Assembly: GCA_049322515.1 (NCBI GenBank)
Contig: JBMOQW010000018.1
Span: 12,115-76,114 of the forward strand
DNA length: 64,000 nt
Direction of reading: 5' to 3'
Source: Parasulfuritortus sp049322515
Lineage (GTDB): Bacteria > Pseudomonadota > Gammaproteobacteria > Burkholderiales > Thiobacillaceae
Positions 39,991 through 49,259 of the stretch are shown in pieces. The notes under the pieces are model-generated. The model was given only the letters and a program-made list of their open reading frames with translations, was not told the DNA's origin and did no database searches. Each line of letters starts with the position of its first letter. Positions within the stretch are counted from its first letter, which is position 1. The position numbers and the translations under genes are program-made.

Positions 39991-40734
39991 TCAGTGCACA
40001 TCTTTCCAAAATTCCTTCTTGAGATAGAAGGCGATCACGAAGAACATGGACAGGAAAATCAGCACGATCAATCCGATGTTCTTGCGGTTGGTCTGGGCAG
40101 GCTCGCCCATCCAGACCAGGTAATTGACCAAGTCGGCCACGGTGGCGTCAAACTCGGCCTGGGTCAACTTGCCGGGCTTGACCAGTTCGAGCCGTTCGAT
40201 GACTTCGTGGGTCTTGCCCTCGTGGTCGGTCTCGGTACGCATCACTGGGGCCAGGTGGCCTTGCAGTTCTTGCAGGACATGCGGCATGCCGACCTTGTCG
40301 AACACGGTGTTGTTCCAGCCAGTCGGCCGGGTGTTGTCGCGATAGAAGGCGCGCAGATAGGTATAGAGCCAGTCGGCCCCGCGCGAGCGGGCGATCACGC
40401 TCAGGTCGGGCGGTGCGGCGCCAAACCACTCCTTGGCTTCCTTCTTGTTCATGGACACCTTCATGAGCTCGCCCGGTTTGTCGGCGGCGAACAGCAGGTT
40501 GTCCTTGATCTGCTGCTCGGTCAGCCCGATGTCCTGCATGCGGTTGTAGCGCATGTAGCCGGCACTATGGCAGTTCAGGCAATAGTTGACGAAGGTGCGC
40601 GCGCCACGTTGCAGGGACTCATGGTCATTGACATTGACCGGCGCCTTGTCGAGATGCATGGCGGTCGAGGCCGTGGCCAGCGTCGGCAGGGCCAGGAGCA
40701 GGAAGAAAAATGTCTTGGCGGCAGGCATTTTCAT
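39991..40734 (-). CDS. petC: Ubiquinol-cytochrome c reductase, cytochrome c1
   Basis: A 247-residue membrane-anchored cytochrome. Signal peptide 1-22, haem site CLNCH at about residues 52-56 followed by SAGYMRYNR, and a C-terminal membrane anchor (LIVLIFLSMFFVIAFYLKKEF). It passes electrons from the Rieske protein to soluble cytochrome c. The start overlaps the petB stop by four bases. Confidence 0.93.
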   Translation of the reverse strand: MKMPAAKTFFFLLLALPTLATASTAMHLDKAPVNVNDHESLQRGARTFVNYCLNCHSAGYMRYNRMQDIGLTEQQIKDNLLFAADKPGELMKVSMNKKEAKEWFGAAPPDLSVIARSRGADWLYTYLRAFYRDNTRPTGWNNTVFDKVGMPHVLQELQGHLAPVMRTETDHEGKTHEVIERLELVKPGKLTQAEFDATVADLVNYLVWMGEPAQTNRKNIGLIVLIFLSMFFVIAFYLKKEFWKDVH

Positions 40735-41957
40735 TTGTCAGTCACCCTTTCCGGTTCCGTCTTGTAGGTGTCGTTCTTGGTATACCAAGGCATCAACACG
40801 AAGAAAGCGAAATACACCACAGTGAAAATCTGCGACAGCACGGTGTACAGCGGGGTGACCGGCATGATGCCCAACCAACCCAGGCTGACGAAGGCGATCA
40901 CGAACAGGGCCAGGGCGATCTTGAACTTGGGACCACGATAGCGGATCGACTTGACCGGCGATCGGTCGAGCCAGGGCAGGAAGAAGAAGATCAGGACCGC
41001 CACGCCCATCAGGGCAACGCCCGGGAACTGCGAGCCGAACATTGGCGGCACCGCACGCAGGATGGCGTAGTACGGCGTAAAGTACCAGACTGGGGCAATG
41101 TGCTCAGGGGTCTTGAGCGGATCGGCCGGGATGAAGTTGTTGTACTCCAGGAAATAACCGCCCATCTCCGGCGCGAAGAACAGGATCGCGGTGAAGGCGA
41201 TCAGGAAGACCACGACACCCAGGATGTCCTTGACCGTGTAATACGGATGGAACGGAATGCCATCCAAGGGCTTGCCGTTTTCGTCCTTCTTCTTCTTGAT
41301 CTCGACGCCGTCCGGGTTGTTCGAACCGACCTCGTGCAGGGCCACCAGGTGCGCAGCGACCAGGCCGACCAGCACCAGCGGCAGCGCGATCACATGCAAC
41401 GCAAAGAAGCGGTTCAGGGTGGCATCGCCGACCACGAAATCACCCCGGATCAGGGTGGACAGGTCGTTGCCGATGAAGGGCACGGCGGCGAACAGGTTGA
41501 TGATCACCTGGGCGCCCCAGTATGACATCTGGCCCCAGGGCAGCAGGTAGCCCATGAAGGCTTCGGCCATCAGCATGAGGTAGATGAGCATGCCGAAAAT
41601 CCAGATCAGCTCGCGCGGCCCCCGGTAGGAACCGTAGATCAGGCCACGGAACATGTGCAGGTAAACCACGATGAAGAAGGCCGAGGCACCGGTCGAATGG
41701 GCATAGCGGATCAGCCAGCCGAGCGGCACGTCGCGCATGATGTATTCGACAGACGCAAAGGCGAGTTCGCTGTCCGGCTTGTAGTTCATGGTCAGGAAGA
41801 TGCCGGTGACGATCTGGATCACCAGCACCAGCAGGGCCAGGGAACCGAAGTAGTACCAGAAGTTGAAATTCTTGGGCGCGAAATACTCGGACAGATGCGC
41901 CTTGTAGGACGAGGTCAGCGGGAATCGCTCGTCCAACCAGTGAATGACTTTCTCCAT
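40731..41957 (-). CDS. petB: Ubiquinol-cytochrome c reductase, cytochrome b
   Basis: A 408-residue integral membrane subunit with the four haem-ligand histidines in RYAHSTGASAFFIVVYLHMFRG and in RFFALHV/VAAHLVALHE. The Qo-site motif is PVWY (in IAPVWYFTPYYAILR) rather than the common PEWY; this variant is known from beta- and gammaproteobacteria. Eight or more helices are visible. It is the second gene of the bc1 operon. Confidence 0.93.
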   Translation of the reverse strand: MEKVIHWLDERFPLTSSYKAHLSEYFAPKNFNFWYYFGSLALLVLVIQIVTGIFLTMNYKPDSELAFASVEYIMRDVPLGWLIRYAHSTGASAFFIVVYLHMFRGLIYGSYRGPRELIWIFGMLIYLMLMAEAFMGYLLPWGQMSYWGAQVIINLFAAVPFIGNDLSTLIRGDFVVGDATLNRFFALHVIALPLVLVGLVAAHLVALHEVGSNNPDGVEIKKKKDENGKPLDGIPFHPYYTVKDILGVVVFLIAFTAILFFAPEMGGYFLEYNNFIPADPLKTPEHIAPVWYFTPYYAILRAVPPMFGSQFPGVALMGVAVLIFFFLPWLDRSPVKSIRYRGPKFKIALALFVIAFVSLGWLGIMPVTPLYTVLSQIFTVVYFAFFVLMPWYTKNDTYKTEPERVTDK

Positions 41958-41977
41958 TTTTTATCTTTCCTCGAGAA

Positions 41978-42580
41978 TCAGGCAGCTTGCTGATCTTCGC
42001 CGATCAGCAGCTTGGCATCGCTCAGGTATTTGTGCGGCGGGATCACCAGGTTGGTCGGGGCGGGAGACCCGTTGAACACCCTGGCTGCCAGGTCGAAACG
42101 GGAACCGTGGCAGGGACAGAAAAAACCGCCCGGCCAGTCGGCGCCGAGGTCGGCCGGGCCGACTTCCTTGCGGTAGGTCGGCGAGCAACCCAGGTGGGTG
42201 CAGATACCGACCGCGACCAGGTACTTCGGGTTGATGGCGCGGGTCGGATTCTTGCAGTACTCAGGCTGCTGGGACGTGTTCTCCGAATCGGCATCGGTCA
42301 ACTTGTCCTTGTGTTTGTCCAGGCCCGCCAGCATTTCCGCGGTGCGATGCACGATCCACACCGGCTTGCCGCGCCATTCGACGGTCAGCATCATGCCCGG
42401 CTCGATCTTGCTCAGGTCCACCTCGACCGGGGCGCCGGCAGCCAGCGCACGGGCGCTCGGCATCATGCTGGCCACGAAAGGCACCGCCGCGCCCAGCGCC
42501 GCGACACCCCCCACCCCCGCACTCATCGCCACCAGAAAGCGGCGCTTGGAACCATCCATGGTCATCTCGCTCATATCCAT
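41978..42580 (-). CDS. petA: Ubiquinol-cytochrome c reductase, Rieske iron-sulfur subunit
   Basis: A 200-residue protein with an N-terminal Tat/anchor segment (KRRFLVAMSAGVGGVAALGAAVPFV) and the 2Fe-2S binding boxes CTHLGC and CPCHGS, the latter after a GGFF turn. It is first in petABC, divergent from the DegS/AlgW-like gene. Confidence 0.93.
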   Translation of the reverse strand: MDMSEMTMDGSKRRFLVAMSAGVGGVAALGAAVPFVASMMPSARALAAGAPVEVDLSKIEPGMMLTVEWRGKPVWIVHRTAEMLAGLDKHKDKLTDADSENTSQQPEYCKNPTRAINPKYLVAVGICTHLGCSPTYRKEVGPADLGADWPGGFFCPCHGSRFDLAARVFNGSPAPTNLVIPPHKYLSDAKLLIGEDQQAA

Positions 42581-42780
42581 TCCTAACCTTGTGTGGTCGC
42601 GAATCCGTCCGCACCGGTGAAGCCCCCCGGTTCGCGCGACGGCAGCAATAAAACCGCCGCATTGTACCCGAATCGCGGCTCGAACTTAAGGTGCTTCCTC
42701 AAGATTCGACCCGGTCCCTGGTTTCTTCCCTGGACCCGGAGGGTAGAATTGACCTTCCGGAAATTTTCAGACACCCCGAT

Positions 42781-43944
<1,164 letters not shown>

Positions 43945-43959
43945 GACGGCAGGAACCGG

Positions 43960-45441
43960 TCAGACCCGGTTCCGCCACTCGGTCTCTTCGGCGTCGAACA
44001 GCCGGTTGGCTTCCAACGGACCCCAGCTGCCGGCCGGATAGGTGTGGATGAAATCCCGCTCCTGGGCCCAGTATTTCAGGATCGGATCGACCACCCGCCA
44101 GGCCCACTCGACCTCGTCGAAGCGGATGAACAGAGTGTGGTCGCCCTCGATCACGTCCAGCAGCAGGGCCTCGTAAGCATCCAGGGGTGCCTCGTCGTCG
44201 CTCCGGTAGCTGGCGTTCAGACGGATGATCCGGGTGTCCATGCCCAGTCCCGGCTGTTTGGCATGCAGCTCCATGTGCATGCTTTCGTTGGGCTGGATCG
44301 ACAGCACGATCCAGTTCGGCTCCAGGGTTTCCAGCGGGGTTTCCCGAAACAGCAACTGGGGCGGGTGGCGCAGGCGGATCGCGATCATCGACAGGCTTTC
44401 CTTGAGCCGCTTGCCGGTGCGCAGATAAAACGGCACGCCACGCCAGCGCCAGTTGTCGATGTAGAGTTTCGCCGCGACGAAGGACTCGGTGACCGAATCC
44501 TTTTCCACGCCGGCCTCTTCCTGGTAGCCGGGCACCTGGACGCCATTCACCACGCCGCCCTTGTACTGGGCGCGGAAGGCGTGGGCGTGCACCGAGCGCT
44601 TGGCGATCGGCCGAATGCAGCGCAGCACCTTGACCTTCTCGTCGCGCATGGCGTCGGCTTCGAGCGCCGGCGGCGGCTCCATGGCCACCAGGGTGAGCAA
44701 CTGCATCAGGTGGTTCTGCAGCATGTCACGCATCGCGCCCGCCTTGTCGTAGTAATCGGCGCGCGTGCCGATGCCGACACTCTCCGCCACCGTGATCTGC
44801 ACGTGGTCGATGTAGTTGCGGTTCCAGAGCGGCTCGATCAGGGTGTTGGCGAAGCGGAACACCAGCAGGTTCTGGACCGTCTCCTTGCCCATGTAATGGT
44901 CGATGCGGAAGATCTGTTTCTCGTCGAAATGGCGGTGCAGCAGCTCGTTCAGGACCTGGGCCGACTCGATGTCGCTGCCGAACGGTTTCTCGACCACGAT
45001 CCGGTGCAGGCCGCGCGGCCGGTTGAGGCCCGCCTTGTCGAGGTTCTTGATGACCGCCGGGAAGTCGCCCGGCTTGATCGCCAGGTAGAACACCACGTGC
45101 GAGCAGACGCCCAGCTTGGGCTTGGCCAGGGTTTCCTTGAGTGCCTCGTAAGCGGCCGGGTCAGCCTGGTCGCCACGCACGTAGTCGAAGCGGGCGACGA
45201 AACGCGCCAACGCCTCGGCTTCGGCCTGGCAGCATTGGCCGAGCACTTCGCGGACATAGGCGCGCCAGGACTCGTCGTCGAACTCGCGCCGGCCGAAAGC
45301 GACGAAGTTGAGCACCTCGGGCAGCCGCCCCGCCACTTCCAGCCGGTACAGCGCGGGAAGCAGCTTGAGCGAGGCGAGGTTGCCGGTCGCGCCGAAGATG
45401 ACGAAATTGCAGGGCGGCAAGGCGCCTTCGTGGTCGAGCAT
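43960..45441 (-). CDS. zwf: Glucose-6-phosphate 1-dehydrogenase
   Basis: A 493-residue enzyme of the oxidative pentose phosphate and Entner-Doudoroff pathways. NAD(P) motif IFGATGNLASLKLLPAL and the catalytic RIDHYMGKETVQNLL box are present, with full length. GASGDLA of the standard motif is here GATGNLA. The start is one base past the gnd stop, so zwf follows gnd in one transcript. Confidence 0.93.
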   Translation of the reverse strand: MLDHEGALPPCNFVIFGATGNLASLKLLPALYRLEVAGRLPEVLNFVAFGRREFDDESWRAYVREVLGQCCQAEAEALARFVARFDYVRGDQADPAAYEALKETLAKPKLGVCSHVVFYLAIKPGDFPAVIKNLDKAGLNRPRGLHRIVVEKPFGSDIESAQVLNELLHRHFDEKQIFRIDHYMGKETVQNLLVFRFANTLIEPLWNRNYIDHVQITVAESVGIGTRADYYDKAGAMRDMLQNHLMQLLTLVAMEPPPALEADAMRDEKVKVLRCIRPIAKRSVHAHAFRAQYKGGVVNGVQVPGYQEEAGVEKDSVTESFVAAKLYIDNWRWRGVPFYLRTGKRLKESLSMIAIRLRHPPQLLFRETPLETLEPNWIVLSIQPNESMHMELHAKQPGLGMDTRIIRLNASYRSDDEAPLDAYEALLLDVIEGDHTLFIRFDEVEWAWRVVDPILKYWAQERDFIHTYPAGSWGPLEANRLFDAEETEWRNRV

Positions 45442-45442
45442 T

Positions 45443-46357
45443 TCAGCCCTCCTTCACGGCATGGCCGCCGAAACCCTTGCGCATCATGGCGAGCATCTTG
45501 TTGCCGAAGTCGGCCTTGCCCTGGGAGTCGAAGCGGCTCATCAGGGCCAAGGTCATCACCGGTGTCGGCACGCCCTGCTCGATCGACTCCAGCGCGGTCC
45601 AGCGCCCTTCTCCGGAATCGGACACGAACGGCTCGATGGCGTCCAGGCGCTGGTCGCCCTTGAGGAAATCGGCGGTCAGGTCGAGCAACCAGGAACGCAC
45701 CACGGAACTGTGCCGCCACAACTCCGCAACGGCCCCGAGGTCGAGTTCGAATTCGTCCTTGGCACGCATCAGGGCGAAGCCCTCGGCGAAGGCCTGCATC
45801 ATGCCGTACTCGATGCCGTTGTGGATCATCTTCACGAAATGCCCGGCCCCGACCGGCCCGGCGTGCAGCCAGCCAGTCTCGGGCGAAGGCGCCAGCACCT
45901 TGAGGAAGGGCGCGACCCGCGCCACAGCCTCCGGCGCGCCCCCTGCCATCAGGCAGTAGCCATTGGCCAGGCCCCAGATGCCGCCCGAGACACCGACATC
46001 GACAAAGCCGATGCCCTGGCCGGCCAACACCGGCGCACGCGCCTGGGCCGCCTTGTAGTAGCCGTTGGCACCATCGACCACCAGGTCGCCCGGCGACAGC
46101 AAGGTCGCCAGTTCATCCAAGGCCGCCTGGGTGGCGTCACCGGCCGGCAACATCAGCCAGACCACCCGCGGCGCCGCCAGACCGGCGACCAGATCGGCCA
46201 GCGACCGGCAAGCCACGACATGGCTTTCCTCTGCGGCGAGTTTCTCCGTCACCTCGTAGCTGCGATTGCAGGCATGCACCCGGACACCGCCGCGCGCCAG
46301 GCGGCGCGCCATGTTGCCGCCCATGCGTCCGAGCCCGTACAGACCGATTTCCAGCAT
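45443..46357 (-). CDS. gnd: 6-phosphogluconate dehydrogenase, decarboxylating (short type)
   Basis: A 304-residue enzyme, the short form usually linked to NAD. GLGRMGGNMARRL at the start, then DVGVSGGIWGLANGYCLMAGG and KMIHNGIEYGMMQAFAEG with the catalytic Lys and substrate-binding residues. It converts 6-phosphogluconate to ribulose 5-phosphate. It precedes zwf, and is divergent from glgA. Confidence 0.92.
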   Translation of the reverse strand: MLEIGLYGLGRMGGNMARRLARGGVRVHACNRSYEVTEKLAAEESHVVACRSLADLVAGLAAPRVVWLMLPAGDATQAALDELATLLSPGDLVVDGANGYYKAAQARAPVLAGQGIGFVDVGVSGGIWGLANGYCLMAGGAPEAVARVAPFLKVLAPSPETGWLHAGPVGAGHFVKMIHNGIEYGMMQAFAEGFALMRAKDEFELDLGAVAELWRHSSVVRSWLLDLTADFLKGDQRLDAIEPFVSDSGEGRWTALESIEQGVPTPVMTLALMSRFDSQGKADFGNKMLAMMRKGFGGHAVKEG

Positions 46358-46584
46358 TTCCGCCCCCTATTGCGTTGACACGATTCCCGGACTATCCGGG
46401 CTTCATGGGCGAAGTTCAAGCGGCAACGGCCCATGTCATGACCTCTTCATGTGACAGGGTCGTCATCAGCCCCGGGCCACATCACCCGAGCCCAGGGGTC
46501 GTGCCCGACTCGGTCATGCCTTGGTCGTCCAACCATCACGATTCCCTCTTATACTTGGCCCACTTGTACTAGAGGCCCCCGCTC

Positions 46585-47997
46585 ATGATGAAAGTCCTGT
46601 TCGCCACCTCGGAAGCCCGCCCCCTGATCAAGACCGGAGGCCTCGCCGACGTGTCCGGCGCCTTGCCCACCGCCCTGCGCGAGCTGGGCATCGATTGCCG
46701 TCTGCTGCTGCCCGGCTATCCACAGGTCCTAGCCGGCCTGCCCGAAGCGATCGAGGTCGCTCGCGTCGACGACACCGTCGAAGCCCGCCTGCTGCTGGCC
46801 CACCTGCCGGGTGCCGAAGTCCCGGTCTACGTTCTCGATGCGCCGGCCTATTTCCAGCGCGAGGGTGGCCCCTACCAGGACAGCCAAGGCCATGAGCACG
46901 CCGACAATCCGCAACGCTTCGCGCTCCTGTCCCGGGTGGCCGCCCGGCTCTGTGCCACCGACTCGCCGCTCGAATGGCGCCCTGACCTGTTGCACTGCAA
47001 CGACTGGCAAACCGGGCTGGCACCGGCCTTCCTGCACTTTGCCGGAAAGCCGGTGCCGAGCCTGATGACCATCCACAACCTGGCTTTCCAGGGCATTTAC
47101 CCGCCTGCCATGACCGCGCTGGTGGGCCTGCCCGATGCCGCCTTCCAAATCGCTGGCGCCGAGTATTACGGCAATTTGTCATTCCTCAAGGCCGGCCTGT
47201 TCTATACCGACTGGATCACCACCGTGAGCCCCAGCTACGCCGAGGAAATCCAGCACCCGCCCCTCGGCATGGGCATGCAGGGCCTGCTCTCGGACCGCCG
47301 GGAGCGCCTGACCGGCATCCTGAACGGCATCGACACCGCCGACTGGAACCCGTCCAGCGACCTGCACCTGCCCTGCGAATATTCCTCGCGCGCGCCTTCC
47401 GGCAAGAAACGCTGCAAGCAGGCCCTGCAGAGCGACCTCAACCTGGACGTCCAGGCCGAAGCCCCGCTGTTCGGCGTGGTTTCCCGGCTGACCCACCAGA
47501 AGGGCCTCGATTGGATCCTCCAGGTGGCGCCCGGCATCCTCGACCGGGGTGGCCAGATCGCCCTGCTCGGTACCGGCGAGAAGGAGGTTGAAGCCGCCTT
47601 GCGTGACCTGGCTGATCAGCATCCCGGCCGGGTATCGGTGACCATCGGCTACGACGAGGGCCTCAGCCATCGCATCGAGGCCGGCGCCGACCTGTTCCTG
47701 ATGCCGAGCCGCTTCGAGCCCTGTGGCCTGAACCAGATGTACAGCCTGCGCTATGGCACCGTGCCGCTCGTGCATGCCACCGGGGGTCTCAAGGATACCG
47801 TCGAGGATGGGGTGAACGGTTTCGTGTTCACCGACCCGAGTGCACACGGACTCTGGGGCGCGGTCGAGCGCGCCCTTGCCGCTTACCCGGACAAACCCGC
47901 CTGGAAAAAACTGATGCAGGCGGGCATGACCCGCGATTTCAGCTGGGAGCGCAGCGCCCGCGAATACGTGGCGGTGTATCGACGTCTGGTTGGCTGA
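46585..47997 (+). CDS. glgA: Glycogen synthase (ADP-glucose type)
   Basis: A 470-residue GT5 enzyme. ADP-glucose-binding KTGGLADV is at about residue 14-21, HDWQT-like CNDWQTGLAP at about 139, and the C-terminal PSRFEPCGLNQMYSLRYG box near 375. TATACT about 35 bases before the ATG may be the -10 element. Divergent from gnd; the 227-base gap holds no other gene. Confidence 0.93.
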   Translation: MMKVLFATSEARPLIKTGGLADVSGALPTALRELGIDCRLLLPGYPQVLAGLPEAIEVARVDDTVEARLLLAHLPGAEVPVYVLDAPAYFQREGGPYQDSQGHEHADNPQRFALLSRVAARLCATDSPLEWRPDLLHCNDWQTGLAPAFLHFAGKPVPSLMTIHNLAFQGIYPPAMTALVGLPDAAFQIAGAEYYGNLSFLKAGLFYTDWITTVSPSYAEEIQHPPLGMGMQGLLSDRRERLTGILNGIDTADWNPSSDLHLPCEYSSRAPSGKKRCKQALQSDLNLDVQAEAPLFGVVSRLTHQKGLDWILQVAPGILDRGGQIALLGTGEKEVEAALRDLADQHPGRVSVTIGYDEGLSHRIEAGADLFLMPSRFEPCGLNQMYSLRYGTVPLVHATGGLKDTVEDGVNGFVFTDPSAHGLWGAVERALAAYPDKPAWKKLMQAGMTRDFSWERSAREYVAVYRRLVG

Positions 47998-48027
47998 AAA
48001 AAAACGCACCGGGGCGGCCCCGGTGCG
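47998..48027 (-). terminator. Terminator between glgA and the lipoprotein gene
   Basis: A perfect stem CGCACCGGGG/CCCCGGTGCG carries an 8-base A-run on its left, that is a T-run on the - strand. It ends the lipoprotein gene and could also act on glgA. Confidence 0.85.
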
Positions 48028-48051
48028 TGATCGAAGCGCCCCTGTCGGCGA

Positions 48052-49161
48052 TCAGTTCGGCGTGTAGAGATAGTGCGCGCTGTAGGCGAAGCTCATCGCG
48101 ATCGGTGACGTGATGTTGATCTGCACGTCGACCCGGCCGGTGTTGCCCGAGAAGGTGCAGCCGGTGATGGTCACCGTGGCCCCGCTGTAGCTGTTGTTGA
48201 GGGCGTCCAATTGTTCCATGGCGGTCGGGTCGTTGCAGAACTCGTCCTGGGTGGTCGGTTTTGGAATGTCGTTGATGACCACCGCGGGCGGCTGCACCGG
48301 GAAATTGCCGGTGACGGTGACGGTGAGATCGTAGTCGCCGCTGGGGATACCGCCGCCGTTGTCGTCACCGCCGCCGTTGTCCCCGCCGGTGCCTGGCAGA
48401 TCGCAGGTGAAGGTGTTGTTGGCATAGCTGCAATGGTCCGGCAGGTAGGCGTTGATGTAGCTGCCGACCTGCTCGGCGTAGGATGATGGATCGGCGGCTG
48501 CAACCTGAGCCAGGTAAGCATCGAGGCTGACCCCGGCCATCGATTGCAGTCCGGACAGCACTGCCAGCGCCTGGCGATAAGTTTCCTGGGTAGCCGTGGT
48601 CGAGATCAGGGCCGGCAACGCGTCGAAGAAGTCGAAACCGTTGCCCAGGCCGAAGGTCTGCGCCAGTTCCTCGGCCGCCGCCTGCGCTGCCGCGCTGGAC
48701 ATCTGGTCCGCCATGCGCAGCGCTGCCTCGGTGAACGGCGTCAGGGCGACGCTGATCTCGCCGCCATTGACGCTTACCAGGGTGCGCAGGGGCACGGTCA
48801 GCGTGGTCGCATCCACCCCGGGCGTTGCCTCGTCGTCGTAGACGGCGCCGGCAAGCAGGCTGAGCAGTGCCTCGCCGACATAGTCCTGCACGTTCAGGGT
48901 GAAGCCGCTGGTTGCCGGATCGATCTGGGCACAGGCCAAGGCCTCCGTACCGGGACCGGTGGCGGTCACCGGATAGGCGCAGACCTGACCCGAACTGAAC
49001 GGCCCGGCCATGGCGATGCCCTGAATGGTGGTCGACACGCTGGGCGTGCCGCCGCCACCGGCGTCGTCATCCGAGTCATCACCGCCGCAGGCCGACAGCG
49101 TCACCGCCAAGACCAGACCACTGAAGACCCCCGCCAACCGCTTGTGCTTGAACATGTACAT
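48052..49161 (-). CDS. Lipoprotein of unknown function
   Basis: A 369-residue protein; ATG at 49161 follows AGGAAA. Lipobox LSAC is followed by an acidic-glycine linker (GGDDSDDDAGGGG). An N-terminal beta domain (TTIQGIAMAGPFSSGQVCAYPV) is followed by a helical domain (about 115-245) and a GGGDDNGGG linker at about 265. A C-terminal beta domain with paired Cys (EFCND, ITGCTF) ends the protein. The layout resembles surface lipoproteins with bacterial Ig-like domains, but I do not recognise a family. Divergent from the sensor kinase gene by about 100 bases. Confidence 0.7.
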   Translation of the reverse strand: MYMFKHKRLAGVFSGLVLAVTLSACGGDDSDDDAGGGGTPSVSTTIQGIAMAGPFSSGQVCAYPVTATGPGTEALACAQIDPATSGFTLNVQDYVGEALLSLLAGAVYDDEATPGVDATTLTVPLRTLVSVNGGEISVALTPFTEAALRMADQMSSAAAQAAAEELAQTFGLGNGFDFFDALPALISTTATQETYRQALAVLSGLQSMAGVSLDAYLAQVAAADPSSYAEQVGSYINAYLPDHCSYANNTFTCDLPGTGGDNGGGDDNGGGIPSGDYDLTVTVTGNFPVQPPAVVINDIPKPTTQDEFCNDPTAMEQLDALNNSYSGATVTITGCTFSGNTGRVDVQINITSPIAMSFAYSAHYLYTPN

Positions 49162-49259
49162 GTGTGTTTCCTGTCCAGAAGATGGATAATTCATACCACC
49201 ATAATGTCAATCCGGCCGCCCCGCGACAATCCCGCGAACGCGGGGGTGGCGGGTCAACG

